A stretch of DNA of 5,597 nucleotides from the NCBI GenBank assembly GCA_029858465.1, contig JAOUEZ010000091.1:1-5597 (forward strand). Direction: 5' to 3'. This DNA is from Thermoplasmata archaeon. Lineage in GTDB: Archaea > Thermoplasmatota > Thermoplasmata > UBA10834 > DTMW01. Numbering within the stretch: the stretch's first letter is position 1; each line of letters opens with the position of its first letter. Of this stretch, positions 1 through 5,260 are shown one piece after another. The translations under genes and the position numbers were made by a program. Below the pieces are notes generated by a model, which did no database searches, had not been told where the DNA came from, and was given only the letters and a program-made list of their open reading frames with translations.

Positions 1-434
1 CCGGTGCCGACAGTATAATTGAAATTCACAATAAAGTATGGGAAGCCTGTGGATTCAGATGTAAAGGAAAGCGACCCCACCGTCGGGCTGGCAAATACTG
101 GGATGCCATCGGCATGCAGCTGGATTGGCGTGAACAACGGAGAACTCGTTAGTTCTCCTCCGCTGGTGGTGATAATCTGCAGGTCGATGCCGGACTTCAG
201 CGTGCTCAGTTGCCCGATGACCTGGTTCATGTGCGAGCTTTCGTTGTCCTCCATCCAAACGGGTATATATTGGTTCGTGAACATGCCGAGGAAAGTGAGG
301 AATACCATGAGTGAGAGGAGAGTCCCGATTGTGGCGGCAACGCCCTCGTCGTCCCAAACCTTCTTGCGATTAATAATGATGCAAAGTGATTTATCTCGAG
401 CCCCCCGCTTTGCCCTTTCTAAGCCCTTTGACAA
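1..434 (-). CDS. Pilin-like membrane-anchored protein, 3' part cut by window edge
   Basis: The function is not known; it is probably an archaeal cell-surface or membrane-anchored protein. The reading frame stays open for 144 codons from a TTG at 434-432 to the left edge, so the C-terminus is missing. The N-terminal 28 residues are basic (SKGLERAKRGARDK...NRKK). Then comes DDEGVAATIGTLL and a hydrophobic helix at about residues 31-52, followed by QYIPVWMEDNE and a polar, beta-rich Ser/Thr-containing ectodomain. The acidic-Gly-Val-x-x-x-IGT-hydrophobic pattern resembles the N-termini of euryarchaeal type IV pilin-like proteins, but I see no clear Lys/Arg-Gly prepilin peptidase site, so cleavage is uncertain. 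TTG is chosen because GGTGGTGA lies 7 bases upstream, a TAA closes the frame above it, and no ATG or GTG exists before the membrane helix. It diverges from the tRNA gene. I am confident it is coding and less sure of its class. Confidence 0.7.
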   Translation of the reverse strand, partial: MSKGLERAKRGARDKSLCIIINRKKVWDDEGVAATIGTLLSLMVFLTFLGMFTNQYIPVWMEDNESSHMNQVIGQLSTLKSGIDLQIITTSGGELTSSPLFTPIQLHADGIPVFASPTVGSLSFTSESTGFPYFIVNFNYTVGT

Positions 435-441
435 AATAAAT

Positions 442-449
442 TCACCACC
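442..449 (-). promoter_or_regulatory. Ribosome binding site deciding the TTG start of the pilin-like gene
   Basis: On the minus strand this reads GGTGGTGA, a good match to the archaeal anti-Shine-Dalgarno complement GGAGGTGAT. It ends 7 bases before the TTG at 434. Possible TATA elements further upstream are CTTAAAAAAT (476-467) and AATTAAATA (514-506). I cannot decide between them. Confidence 0.7.
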
Positions 450-585
450 ATAGCTTCTGCAGGAGATTTTTTAAGTCTGGAACAACTGATTAAACACCGG
501 TGGCGTATTTAATTCTGTCGTCGTAGATATCCTTTCTGCTAGAACCCCTTGAACCGATTCTCACAAAGGTCAAAATCGGAAAATT

Positions 586-593
586 CTTTAAAT
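586..593 (+). promoter_or_regulatory. Probable box A (TATA) promoter element of tRNA-Phe
   Basis: CTTTAAAT lies in an AT-rich stretch preceded by a purine-rich GGAAAATT that could serve as BRE. An archaeal start site about 25 bases downstream would fall near 616, some 10 bases before the mature tRNA 5' end. That would give a short leader for RNase P to remove. This is inferred from position and composition only. Confidence 0.5.
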
Positions 594-625
594 CCGACAT
601 AGGCATCTAGAATGACACCACTGAT

Positions 626-698
626 GCCGCGGTAACTCAGTTGGGAGAGTGCAAGACTGAAGATCTTGAAGTCGCCGGTTCAAGTCCGGCCCGCGGCA
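626..698 (+). tRNA. tRNA-Phe (anticodon GAA)
   Basis: A complete cloverleaf of 73 nt without an intron. The acceptor stem GCCGCGG (626-632) pairs with CCGCGGC (691-697), and the discriminator is A698. The D stem is ACTC/GAGT (635-638 with 647-650). The anticodon stem is CAAGA/TCTTG (652-656 with 664-668) with loop CTGAAGA, placing the anticodon GAA at 659-661. The variable loop has 5 nt. The T arm is GCCGG-TTCAAGT-CCGGC (674-690). The CCA end is not encoded (ACT follows), as in many archaeal tRNA genes. It decodes UUC and UUU. It stands alone, with box A upstream and a pyrimidine-rich stretch (about 721-734) downstream that may act in termination. Confidence 0.97.
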
Positions 699-809
699 CT
701 GGTTTGAACTCTTATAGAATCCTTTGCTTTCTTGGCAAATTGAAATATCGCTAATAAATCAAGGATATAAGGGGTTTTGGAGCCAAATCGAATAGGATTG
801 GTGCAAGAA

Positions 810-1274
810 TCAGAACCTATCTCTCTGGTCTCTCCTAGGGCCACTGCTGCCGCCATAGCTTCTTCTGGGGCCCCGCCTTCTCGGCTTTTCGGGCAGATCA
901 TGCTCTATGTCGCTCAGATTCACGTCTTCTTTCACTTCGGAGACACCGTCATCGAGCTTCTCGATCTTCCCGTATTTGCCGATATTGAGCCTTATGTGTC
1001 CTTTTCCAGGCGTTGTCTTGCTCTTGACGAACGAGACGTACCCATTCTCCATTTTTATGATATCGTCCTTAGCGAGCTGGTTTATTTGGTCCTCCCAAAG
1101 GGAAAGGACAACTGTTCCAGTCTCGTCGCCGATGATCGCGTCCGCGACTTTCCGGCTAGGGCCGAATCTTGAGGGGATCTCCCTCGCTTCTCCCACGGTT
1201 ACAATTTTTGCCATTACGTTTATCTGCTTGCTTTCGGGAGTTATCTGCTCGATTTTCATCATTTCGTCGGTCAT
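810..1274 (-). CDS. Single-OB-fold single-stranded DNA-binding protein (Sulfolobus SSB type)
   Basis: Binds single-stranded DNA (possibly also RNA) in replication and repair. The 154-residue protein has one OB fold at about residues 10-106. Family-typical segments include INVMAKIVTVGEAREI, the VADAIIGDETGTVVLSLW strand-turn-strand, and IIKMENGYVSF. These align by eye with the Sulfolobus SSB pattern (SEAIVGDETGRVKLTLW, VVKIENA). No zinc finger or second OB fold is present, so it is not a euryarchaeal RPA-type protein. An acidic linker (about 108-130) is followed by an Arg/Gly/Ser-rich tail (131-154) ending in RDRF. ATG at 1274 is chosen because AGGAAG lies 8 bases upstream. Met5 or Met6 are weaker alternatives. 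It is a single gene, convergent with the tRNA and divergent from the gene at 1451. A TATA element lies at 1341-1353. Confidence 0.9.
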   Translation of the reverse strand: MTDEMMKIEQITPESKQINVMAKIVTVGEAREIPSRFGPSRKVADAIIGDETGTVVLSLWEDQINQLAKDDIIKMENGYVSFVKSKTTPGKGHIRLNIGKYGKIEKLDDGVSEVKEDVNLSDIEHDLPEKPRRRGPRRSYGGSSGPRRDQRDRF

Positions 1275-1340
1275 GCCAAATTCTTCCTGTTGTCTTTATT
1301 CCCCGGCTTGCCCCGGGATGCTGTCTGAAAAACCATCAGC

Positions 1341-1353
1341 GATATTTAAAACT
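1341..1353 (-). promoter_or_regulatory. Probable TATA box of the SSB-like gene
   Basis: On the minus strand the segment reads AGTTTTAAATATC, containing TTTAAATA, the classic archaeal box A. A start about 25 bases downstream would be near 1320 and leave a leader of about 45 bases before the ATG at 1274. Inferred from motif and distance. Confidence 0.55.
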
Positions 1354-1380
1354 GTGTAGGACAGACTCAGGCAAATATCA

Positions 1381-1394
1381 ATGATTTAAATCAT
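1381..1394. promoter_or_regulatory. Perfect 14-bp palindrome in the divergent intergenic region
   Basis: ATGATTTAAATCAT is identical to its own reverse complement. It lies between the divergent SSB-like gene and the 1451 gene, about 30 bases upstream of the SSB TATA box. It could be the operator of a dimeric regulator or, because of its TTTAAA core, a two-way TATA element. Both roles are inferences. Confidence 0.45.
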
Positions 1395-1417
1395 AGAAGA
1401 TTTGCTGCGAGGCACAG

Positions 1418-1428
1418 AATATCTTAAG
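1418..1428 (+). promoter_or_regulatory. Possible TATA box of the 1451 gene
   Basis: AATATCTTAAG is centred about 27 bases before the GTG at 1451, the distance expected for a leaderless archaeal transcript starting at or next to that codon. The match to box A is only moderate, and the palindrome at 1381-1394 is a rival element with a longer leader. Confidence 0.35.
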
Positions 1429-1450
1429 CATAGAGTCGGATATTGCCTAA

Positions 1451-1894
1451 GTGATTGCGATGCAGATAAAGGGATTCGACGTCAATTCGATTGATGCGAA
1501 GCGATACACAAAGCCCGGTGAGAAAATACAGAATCTCCGAATTGACAACAATAGTACCGTGATATCCGTCAGCCTCATAAGCGACAGCCTAGCCTCCCTC
1601 GAGTTCAGATTCACCGCGAACTATTCGAGCATCGGCGTGATAAAGATCGAGGGAAGGATACTTCTGGAGGGAGAGGCGAAAACGCTTCAAGAAATGTGGT
1701 CGAAGACCAACAACATGCCTCCCGAGGTCGCAAATGTGGTGCATAGTGCAGTGATCACGAACTGCATGCCCGTGGCTGTAGTTGTATCAAAGGATATCGG
1801 ACTCCCTCCGCCTCTGCCGCCGATACAGCCTCTTCAGATGCCCAAGAAGCCCTCAGCGAAAGATACGAGAAGAAATTCACCGGAAATAACCTGA
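1451..1894 (+). CDS. Conserved-looking archaeal protein of unknown function
   Basis: Function unknown. The 147-residue protein is soluble, with no signal or membrane segment. The central part is beta-rich (STVISVSLISDSLASLEFRF, then VIKIEGRILLEGE). A helical segment carries EMWSKTNNMPPEVANVVHSAVI, followed by NCMPVAVVVSKDIGLPPP and a Pro-rich basic tail. I recognise the MPPEV...H.A...NC.P.AV....D..LPPP pattern as typical of small archaeal proteins of unknown role, from memory and without a family name. The start is either GTG at 1451, which fits a leaderless transcript from the element at 1418-1428, or ATG at 1460, for which AAGTGAT (1449-1455) could be the ribosome binding site. It diverges from the SSB-like gene and converges with the large gene to its right across a gap of only 31 bases. 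Confidence 0.8.
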   Translation: MIAMQIKGFDVNSIDAKRYTKPGEKIQNLRIDNNSTVISVSLISDSLASLEFRFTANYSSIGVIKIEGRILLEGEAKTLQEMWSKTNNMPPEVANVVHSAVITNCMPVAVVVSKDIGLPPPLPPIQPLQMPKKPSAKDTRRNSPEIT

Positions 1895-1925
1895 TTTCGC
1901 CATCGATCATCTGACGGATTGTTGA

Positions 1926-4187
1926 TTATCTGATATGGTCCAGTGCGAACGATCCGATGTTAACGCCGCTCTTTGACGCGGTGTATCTTATCCAGGCTCT
2001 CGACTGGACATCTCCTATGCCCTTTATGGAGAGGAAAGTGTTGAGGTTCTCGACCTTGAATTCTATCATGCCGTCCATGAGAGAGCCGACCATCTGAATC
2101 TCTTGGTCGCCGTGCATCCCCTTCTCGATCAAGAACATGCTTACGGCTTTGTCTCTCTTCCTGCGTCCCGCAATGGGGTTCAGGAATCTGAAGGCGGTTG
2201 CGGGGTCGAGATATGCGATCATGGTCGAAATCGACCTGAAGACGAATCTGTAATACTTGTGCTCTTCCAGCATTTTCTTGGCGGCCTCATCGACCGCCTT
2301 CTGGATAGACTGAAAATCGGTGGGCGATTCAATGTATGTCACGGTCTCATCAGTCGATTGATCCCCCATGCTTCTCGAATATGAGTCGACGAATCCGACA
2401 AGGCCGAGCTTCTCATACTCCTCGAAGCCGCTCACTATGAACTTCATTTCCTCCCTTATCTCGTTCGGCGTCTTCTCCGTTGTGACCCAAATCACCGGAA
2501 TACCCTTCGCCAGCCCCTCAGCGACAAAGGTGTTGACAAGAGCCTCCTTTCCCAAGAAAGGCGGACCATAGACCAGGACGTTCGTTCCGAACGGCAACCC
2601 GCCCATGAGGAGGTCGTCGAGCCTTGAGGTGCCGGTCTTGACCTTCTCAATCTTGAATTCGAGCGCCCTCTCCTCCTCTCTCTTCTCTATCTCCTGGCCG
2701 ATGACGCCCTGCTCGCGCAATTTTAGCTCTTCTTCCTTTGATGAGAGGTACTTCTCCTTGGCTTTTATCTCCTCTTCTTTCTGAGTTATATCCGATTGAA
2801 GCTGTTCCAGGCGCTTCTTCAGTTCGAGTTCCGATTGAGACCCCATTTCAGTCTTGGCCTGTTCAAGTCTCTTAAGCTCTTCCTCCAGCACCCTCTCTCT
2901 GTGCATGAGGTCCTCCTCTCTGCGAAGCATCTCGTCCTCCTTGTATCTCATCGGTTCCTTGAGCGCCTTCATTTCGTCTTCTTTGGTCTCGAGCTTCTCC
3001 CTCATCATCCCGACTTCCTCATTCCTGAGGGCGAGCTGTCTTTCGAGCCTCTGCATATCAGCAAGTTTCTCCTTGAAGGAAGAGTCCAAACCTTTGCCTC
3101 CCGCGGCCTGAGCCATCATCTCGATCTCGTCATTCTTCTGCTTTATCGAGACCTCGAGATCCCGGGTCTTGAATGTGAGCCTCTCAATTTCCGCCTTGGA
3201 TTCTACCTCGCGCTTCTCAAAATCCGATATTCTGTCCTGGAGTTCTGCAGAGAAGCGTTCCCTCATCTGAGTTCTACTGTCCGATTCCTCGGCCTCCATG
3301 CACTTCTCCTTTTCCTTCAGAAATTCCTGCATGTCCATGATCGTCTGTTCCCTTTCAGCCAGTTCTATCTGCAAACGTTTCAGATCGACCTGCTCATCAG
3401 GTAACTCAGATAATCCTTTTTCGAGTTGATCCTTGTAAATCTCGATTGATGATTTGAGCTTGAGATTTTCTAGCTCCATTTGTTCTCGCGTGGCCATCTC
3501 CTTTGCGAGATTATCCGCGATTTCATCTGCTTCTATGTCTCCCTTGCCCTGCATGCTCTTGAAATATTTTGCTAGAGCTGTCGATCCCTTTCTTACCCCT
3601 TCCAGCTCCTCCTTCAATCTGGAATTTTCGAGTTTAACAGATTCCAGATCAGAAATCACATCAAGCGTCTTATTAGCAATATCTTCAGCCCTTATCCTGC
3701 CAGCCTTGAAATCTGTAACAAGCTCTTGAAGCTCTGCTGCGGCTCTCTCCAGTTCCTCCCTTCCAACCCTCTCTTGAATAGCGACATGCTCTCCAGCGAG
3801 CGATTGCGTTTCTCCTTCGGTCGTCAGCCATGAAGTGATGTCAGTGACCTTGCCCCTCAACCAAGCTTCGATTATCTTTGATTCCGAATCCGGCCTATCC
3901 AACGGTACCGCTTCTGCTGATCCAGGTTTCGATCCTTCCACCCAGCTGGTGAAATCCTCCTTGTCCCCCATGAGCCATTTTGCGATATCCCCGTCCGCCT
4001 CCGAAGGTGGTTCCTCACCTAGAATGTCTCCTCCCGGTATCTCCTCGTCCTCGGAGAGCCCGGAAGCCATCTCGAGCTGCTTTCTTTGCATCTCATCCTC
4101 GGCGCAATGAGGGCACTGCTCATCATCAGCAGAATATTTCTTGCCACATTTTTGGCAAGTTACCGACTTCTTCTTCGAGGGGGGCAA
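1926..4187 (-). CDS. Zinc ribbon, long coiled coil and C-terminal KaiC/RAD55-like RecA-fold protein
   Basis: The cellular role is unknown. The 753 residues divide as follows. A zinc ribbon has Cys11, Cys14, Cys25 and Cys28 (CQKC, CPHC). An acidic region holds two copies of a Trp motif (about 67-85 and 103-125). A Glu/Lys/Leu-rich coiled coil spans about 140-510. A KaiC-like domain covers about 515-753 and opens with VKTGTSRLDDLLMGGLPFGTN. Walker A is GPPFLGKE (541-548), with Glu548 where Ser or Thr is expected. The Walker B strand is YRFVFRSIS, with Arg651 where Asp is expected. Glu571 in WVTTEK matches the first KaiC catalytic Glu, and the second is Lys. It may therefore bind nucleotide weakly or not hydrolyse it. 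The TTG start is supported by GGGTGAT 6 bases upstream and an in-frame TAA just above. It is a single gene, with no membrane segment. The domain call is firm and the role is open. Confidence 0.88.
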   Translation of the reverse strand: MPPSKKKSVTCQKCGKKYSADDEQCPHCAEDEMQRKQLEMASGLSEDEEIPGGDILGEEPPSEADGDIAKWLMGDKEDFTSWVEGSKPGSAEAVPLDRPDSESKIIEAWLRGKVTDITSWLTTEGETQSLAGEHVAIQERVGREELERAAAELQELVTDFKAGRIRAEDIANKTLDVISDLESVKLENSRLKEELEGVRKGSTALAKYFKSMQGKGDIEADEIADNLAKEMATREQMELENLKLKSSIEIYKDQLEKGLSELPDEQVDLKRLQIELAEREQTIMDMQEFLKEKEKCMEAEESDSRTQMRERFSAELQDRISDFEKREVESKAEIERLTFKTRDLEVSIKQKNDEIEMMAQAAGGKGLDSSFKEKLADMQRLERQLALRNEEVGMMREKLETKEDEMKALKEPMRYKEDEMLRREEDLMHRERVLEEELKRLEQAKTEMGSQSELELKKRLEQLQSDITQKEEEIKAKEKYLSSKEEELKLREQGVIGQEIEKREEERALEFKIEKVKTGTSRLDDLLMGGLPFGTNVLVYGPPFLGKEALVNTFVAEGLAKGIPVIWVTTEKTPNEIREEMKFIVSGFEEYEKLGLVGFVDSYSRSMGDQSTDETVTYIESPTDFQSIQKAVDEAAKKMLEEHKYYRFVFRSISTMIAYLDPATAFRFLNPIAGRRKRDKAVSMFLIEKGMHGDQEIQMVGSLMDGMIEFKVENLNTFLSIKGIGDVQSRAWIRYTASKSGVNIGSFALDHIR

Positions 4188-4193
4188 CTCAGA

Positions 4194-4200
4194 ATCACCC
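4194..4200 (-). promoter_or_regulatory. Ribosome binding site deciding the TTG start of the large coiled-coil gene
   Basis: On the minus strand this reads GGGTGAT, a strong Shine-Dalgarno match, 6 bases before the TTG at 4187. An in-frame TAA lies shortly upstream and there is no ATG or GTG between, so this site fixes the start. Confidence 0.8.
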
Positions 4201-4216
4201 TTGTCAGGTCCTTATC

Positions 4217-4236
4217 GGTATGGCCCTTCCCATACC
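4217..4236. promoter_or_regulatory. Inverted repeat upstream of the large coiled-coil gene
   Basis: GGTATGG (4217-4223) and CCATACC (4230-4236) are perfect inverted arms around a 6-base spacer. The repeat lies 30-50 bases before the TTG start. A possible minus-strand TATA element (TTGATATAC, about 4253-4245) would put transcription start on the repeat. It could be an operator dyad or a leader hairpin; this is an inference from position. Confidence 0.45.
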
Positions 4237-4465
4237 ATTGTGTGCGTATATCAAGACATTATTCGATTTGCCAGATATCACAGTGTACATAATTATCTTT
4301 GCCTCTTGTATTTGATTTTATTCCTGTCAATCGCATTGGTGACCATATCGAGCAACTGGCAAAGCCCAAGTTGGCGCTGGAAAACCGGATGATTATCTCA
4401 GCAATAAGATTCAAGTACATCAAATTTCAATAACAAACGAAAGGACTGGCGAAAGGAGATACTCG

Positions 4466-4630
4466 ATGCATAAGAAAATACATATTCTTCTTGACAAGTC
4501 AACGAACCTCAGTCTTTCCGAGGTCCTTGAGAAGATCCGGGCATTGCAGGAGCAGCATCCCGATCTAGATGTCTTTTTCGACGGGGACGAGTATGCTATA
4601 TGCAGTCGCCCGCGAAGGCATTCGAAATGA
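4466..4630 (+). CDS. Small uncharacterised protein, 54 residues
   Basis: Function unknown. ATG at 4466 follows AAAGGAGAT (4452-4460), a near-consensus ribosome binding site ending 5 bases before the start, and the frame closes with TGA at 4628. The protein reads as strand (KKIHILLD), helix (LSLSEVLEKIRALQEQHP), strand (DLDVFFDGDE) and strand (YAICSR), with a short basic tail. The alternation of hydrophobic and charged residues looks protein-like rather than random. No Cys pair, membrane segment or catalytic motif is seen. It diverges from the large coiled-coil gene. About 240 bases separate it from the next gene, which has its own TATA-like sequences, so an operon is not clear. High confidence that it is coding, none on function. 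Confidence 0.8.
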   Translation: MHKKIHILLDKSTNLSLSEVLEKIRALQEQHPDLDVFFDGDEYAICSRPRRHSK

Positions 4631-4726
4631 GATTCGTCTCTCATATCCTCCGATTGATTCTTTATCGGGGCGGTTTCAGACCGGCAGAGAATTTTTCAAA
4701 TCCGCCGAGAAAGCCAGGATAGCAAT

Positions 4727-4756
4727 CCTTATAATCCTAAATCTCGTATTATAGAG
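4727..4756 (+). promoter_or_regulatory. TATA-like region upstream of the 4874 gene
   Basis: Two AT-rich box A candidates, CTTATAATCC (about 4727-4736) and GTATTATAGAG (about 4746-4756), lie in the gap after the 54-residue gene. Either could start transcription between about 4757 and 4780. Weak evidence based on composition. The rest of 4631-4873 shows only a short CGGT/ACCG hairpin followed by a T run (about 4670-4698). Confidence 0.3.
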
Positions 4757-4873
4757 AAATACATCCGATGCAAGGGATGCACGAAAGGAAAAAGACGGAT
4801 GACGATACCTCGTATCCTCTCTCTAAGGCGAGCATCTCTATCGGCTGTGATGAGCGAGCAAGAAGGAATAGCA

Positions 4874-5095
4874 ATGGTAAATGTAGATAAATACTACTCT
4901 GAGTCAACGCCCAGCAGCATGACCGTCTGGGTAGGCACTGTAGAAGAAGGCAAAGAGCTCGTTAAGCAGTTCAAGGAAGAATGGGGACATATCTTCTGGG
5001 AACTTGTCTGCCGCGAAAACTCCGAGGGAGAGAAAGAGACGACCCTTTATGTTCTGAAGCTTTCCGACCTCAGCCGAGCCGCTGTCGGAAGCTGA
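4874..5095 (+). CDS. Small uncharacterised Trp-containing protein, 73 residues
   Basis: Function unknown. The predicted fold is strand (MTVWVGT), helix (VEEGKELVKQFKEEWG), strand (HIFWELVCREN) and strand (TTLYVLKLS), the same order as in the neighbouring 54-residue protein although the sequences are not obviously alike. It is soluble and acidic in the middle, with three Trp residues. The frame extends upstream to an ATG at 4799, giving 98 residues, with AAAGGAA about 10 bases before it. I prefer ATG 4874 because AAGGA lies 6-7 bases upstream and because third-codon-position GC is clearly lower in the 25 extra codons. Met at 4850 has no ribosome binding site. Coding is likely and the start is uncertain. 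Confidence 0.7.
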   Translation: MVNVDKYYSESTPSSMTVWVGTVEEGKELVKQFKEEWGHIFWELVCRENSEGEKETTLYVLKLSDLSRAAVGS

Positions 5096-5220
5096 TACGG
5101 ATCTAAATTCACTTCATACAATTTCCTCAAACCCCTTCCTCCATCACATTTGAGAGGAAATCCTCCTCATCTAAATGCCCCAAGACCTTATTGACAAATC
5201 GTTAATAGCCGCGAGAAGAC

Positions 5221-5235
5221 TTTCCGTAGCGGAAA
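5221..5235. repeat. Short inverted repeat before the right-edge gene
   Basis: TTTCCG and CGGAAA flank a TAG spacer. It lies in the 165-base gap 5096-5260, about 25 bases before the ATG at 5261, and could form a small leader hairpin. The arms are short and may be chance. A second minor near-palindrome, GAGGAAATCCTC, lies at about 5154-5165. Confidence 0.3.
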
Positions 5236-5260
5236 AGAATCCGCGCGAGGAAGTCATGAG

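Noticed and set aside
19..453. Open plus-strand frame of 144 codons and a minus-strand frame at 55-357 at the left edge
   Set aside because: Both overlap the pilin-like minus-strand gene. The frames have low-quality composition (many Arg, His, Ser, Pro, Cys) and no ribosome binding site, while the third frame gives a coherent membrane protein.
680..901. Minus-strand frame of 73 codons over the SSB tail and tRNA end
   Set aside because: It overlaps the SSB-like gene out of frame and reaches into the tRNA, so it is a shadow of real features.
1895..1925. Bidirectional terminator between the convergent genes
   Set aside because: The 31-base gap has no convincing hairpin and no T run on either strand.
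2796..3404. Plus-strand frame of 202 codons, rich in Leu, Phe and His
   Set aside because: It is the antisense image of the coiled-coil coding region; Glu and Lys codons read backwards give Leu/Phe-rich frames. No ribosome binding site or domain is visible.
2854..4110. Ser/Leu-rich plus-strand frames that look like membrane proteins (2854-3111, 3454-3729, 3835-4110)
   Set aside because: They mirror Glu/Arg/Lys-rich coiled-coil codons on the other strand, and the apparent repeats are low-complexity artefacts.
4299..4433. Possible 44-codon plus-strand gene beginning with TTG in the divergent gap
   Set aside because: The peptide (PLVFDFIPVNRIGDHIEQLA...) looks somewhat protein-like, but there is no ribosome binding site, the start would be TTG, and the gap must hold two promoters. 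Homologs would be needed to revive it.
4569..4754. Plus-strand frame of 61 codons overlapping the 54-residue gene
   Set aside because: It overlaps the well-supported small gene out of frame, has no ribosome binding site, and its second half covers TATA-like sequence.
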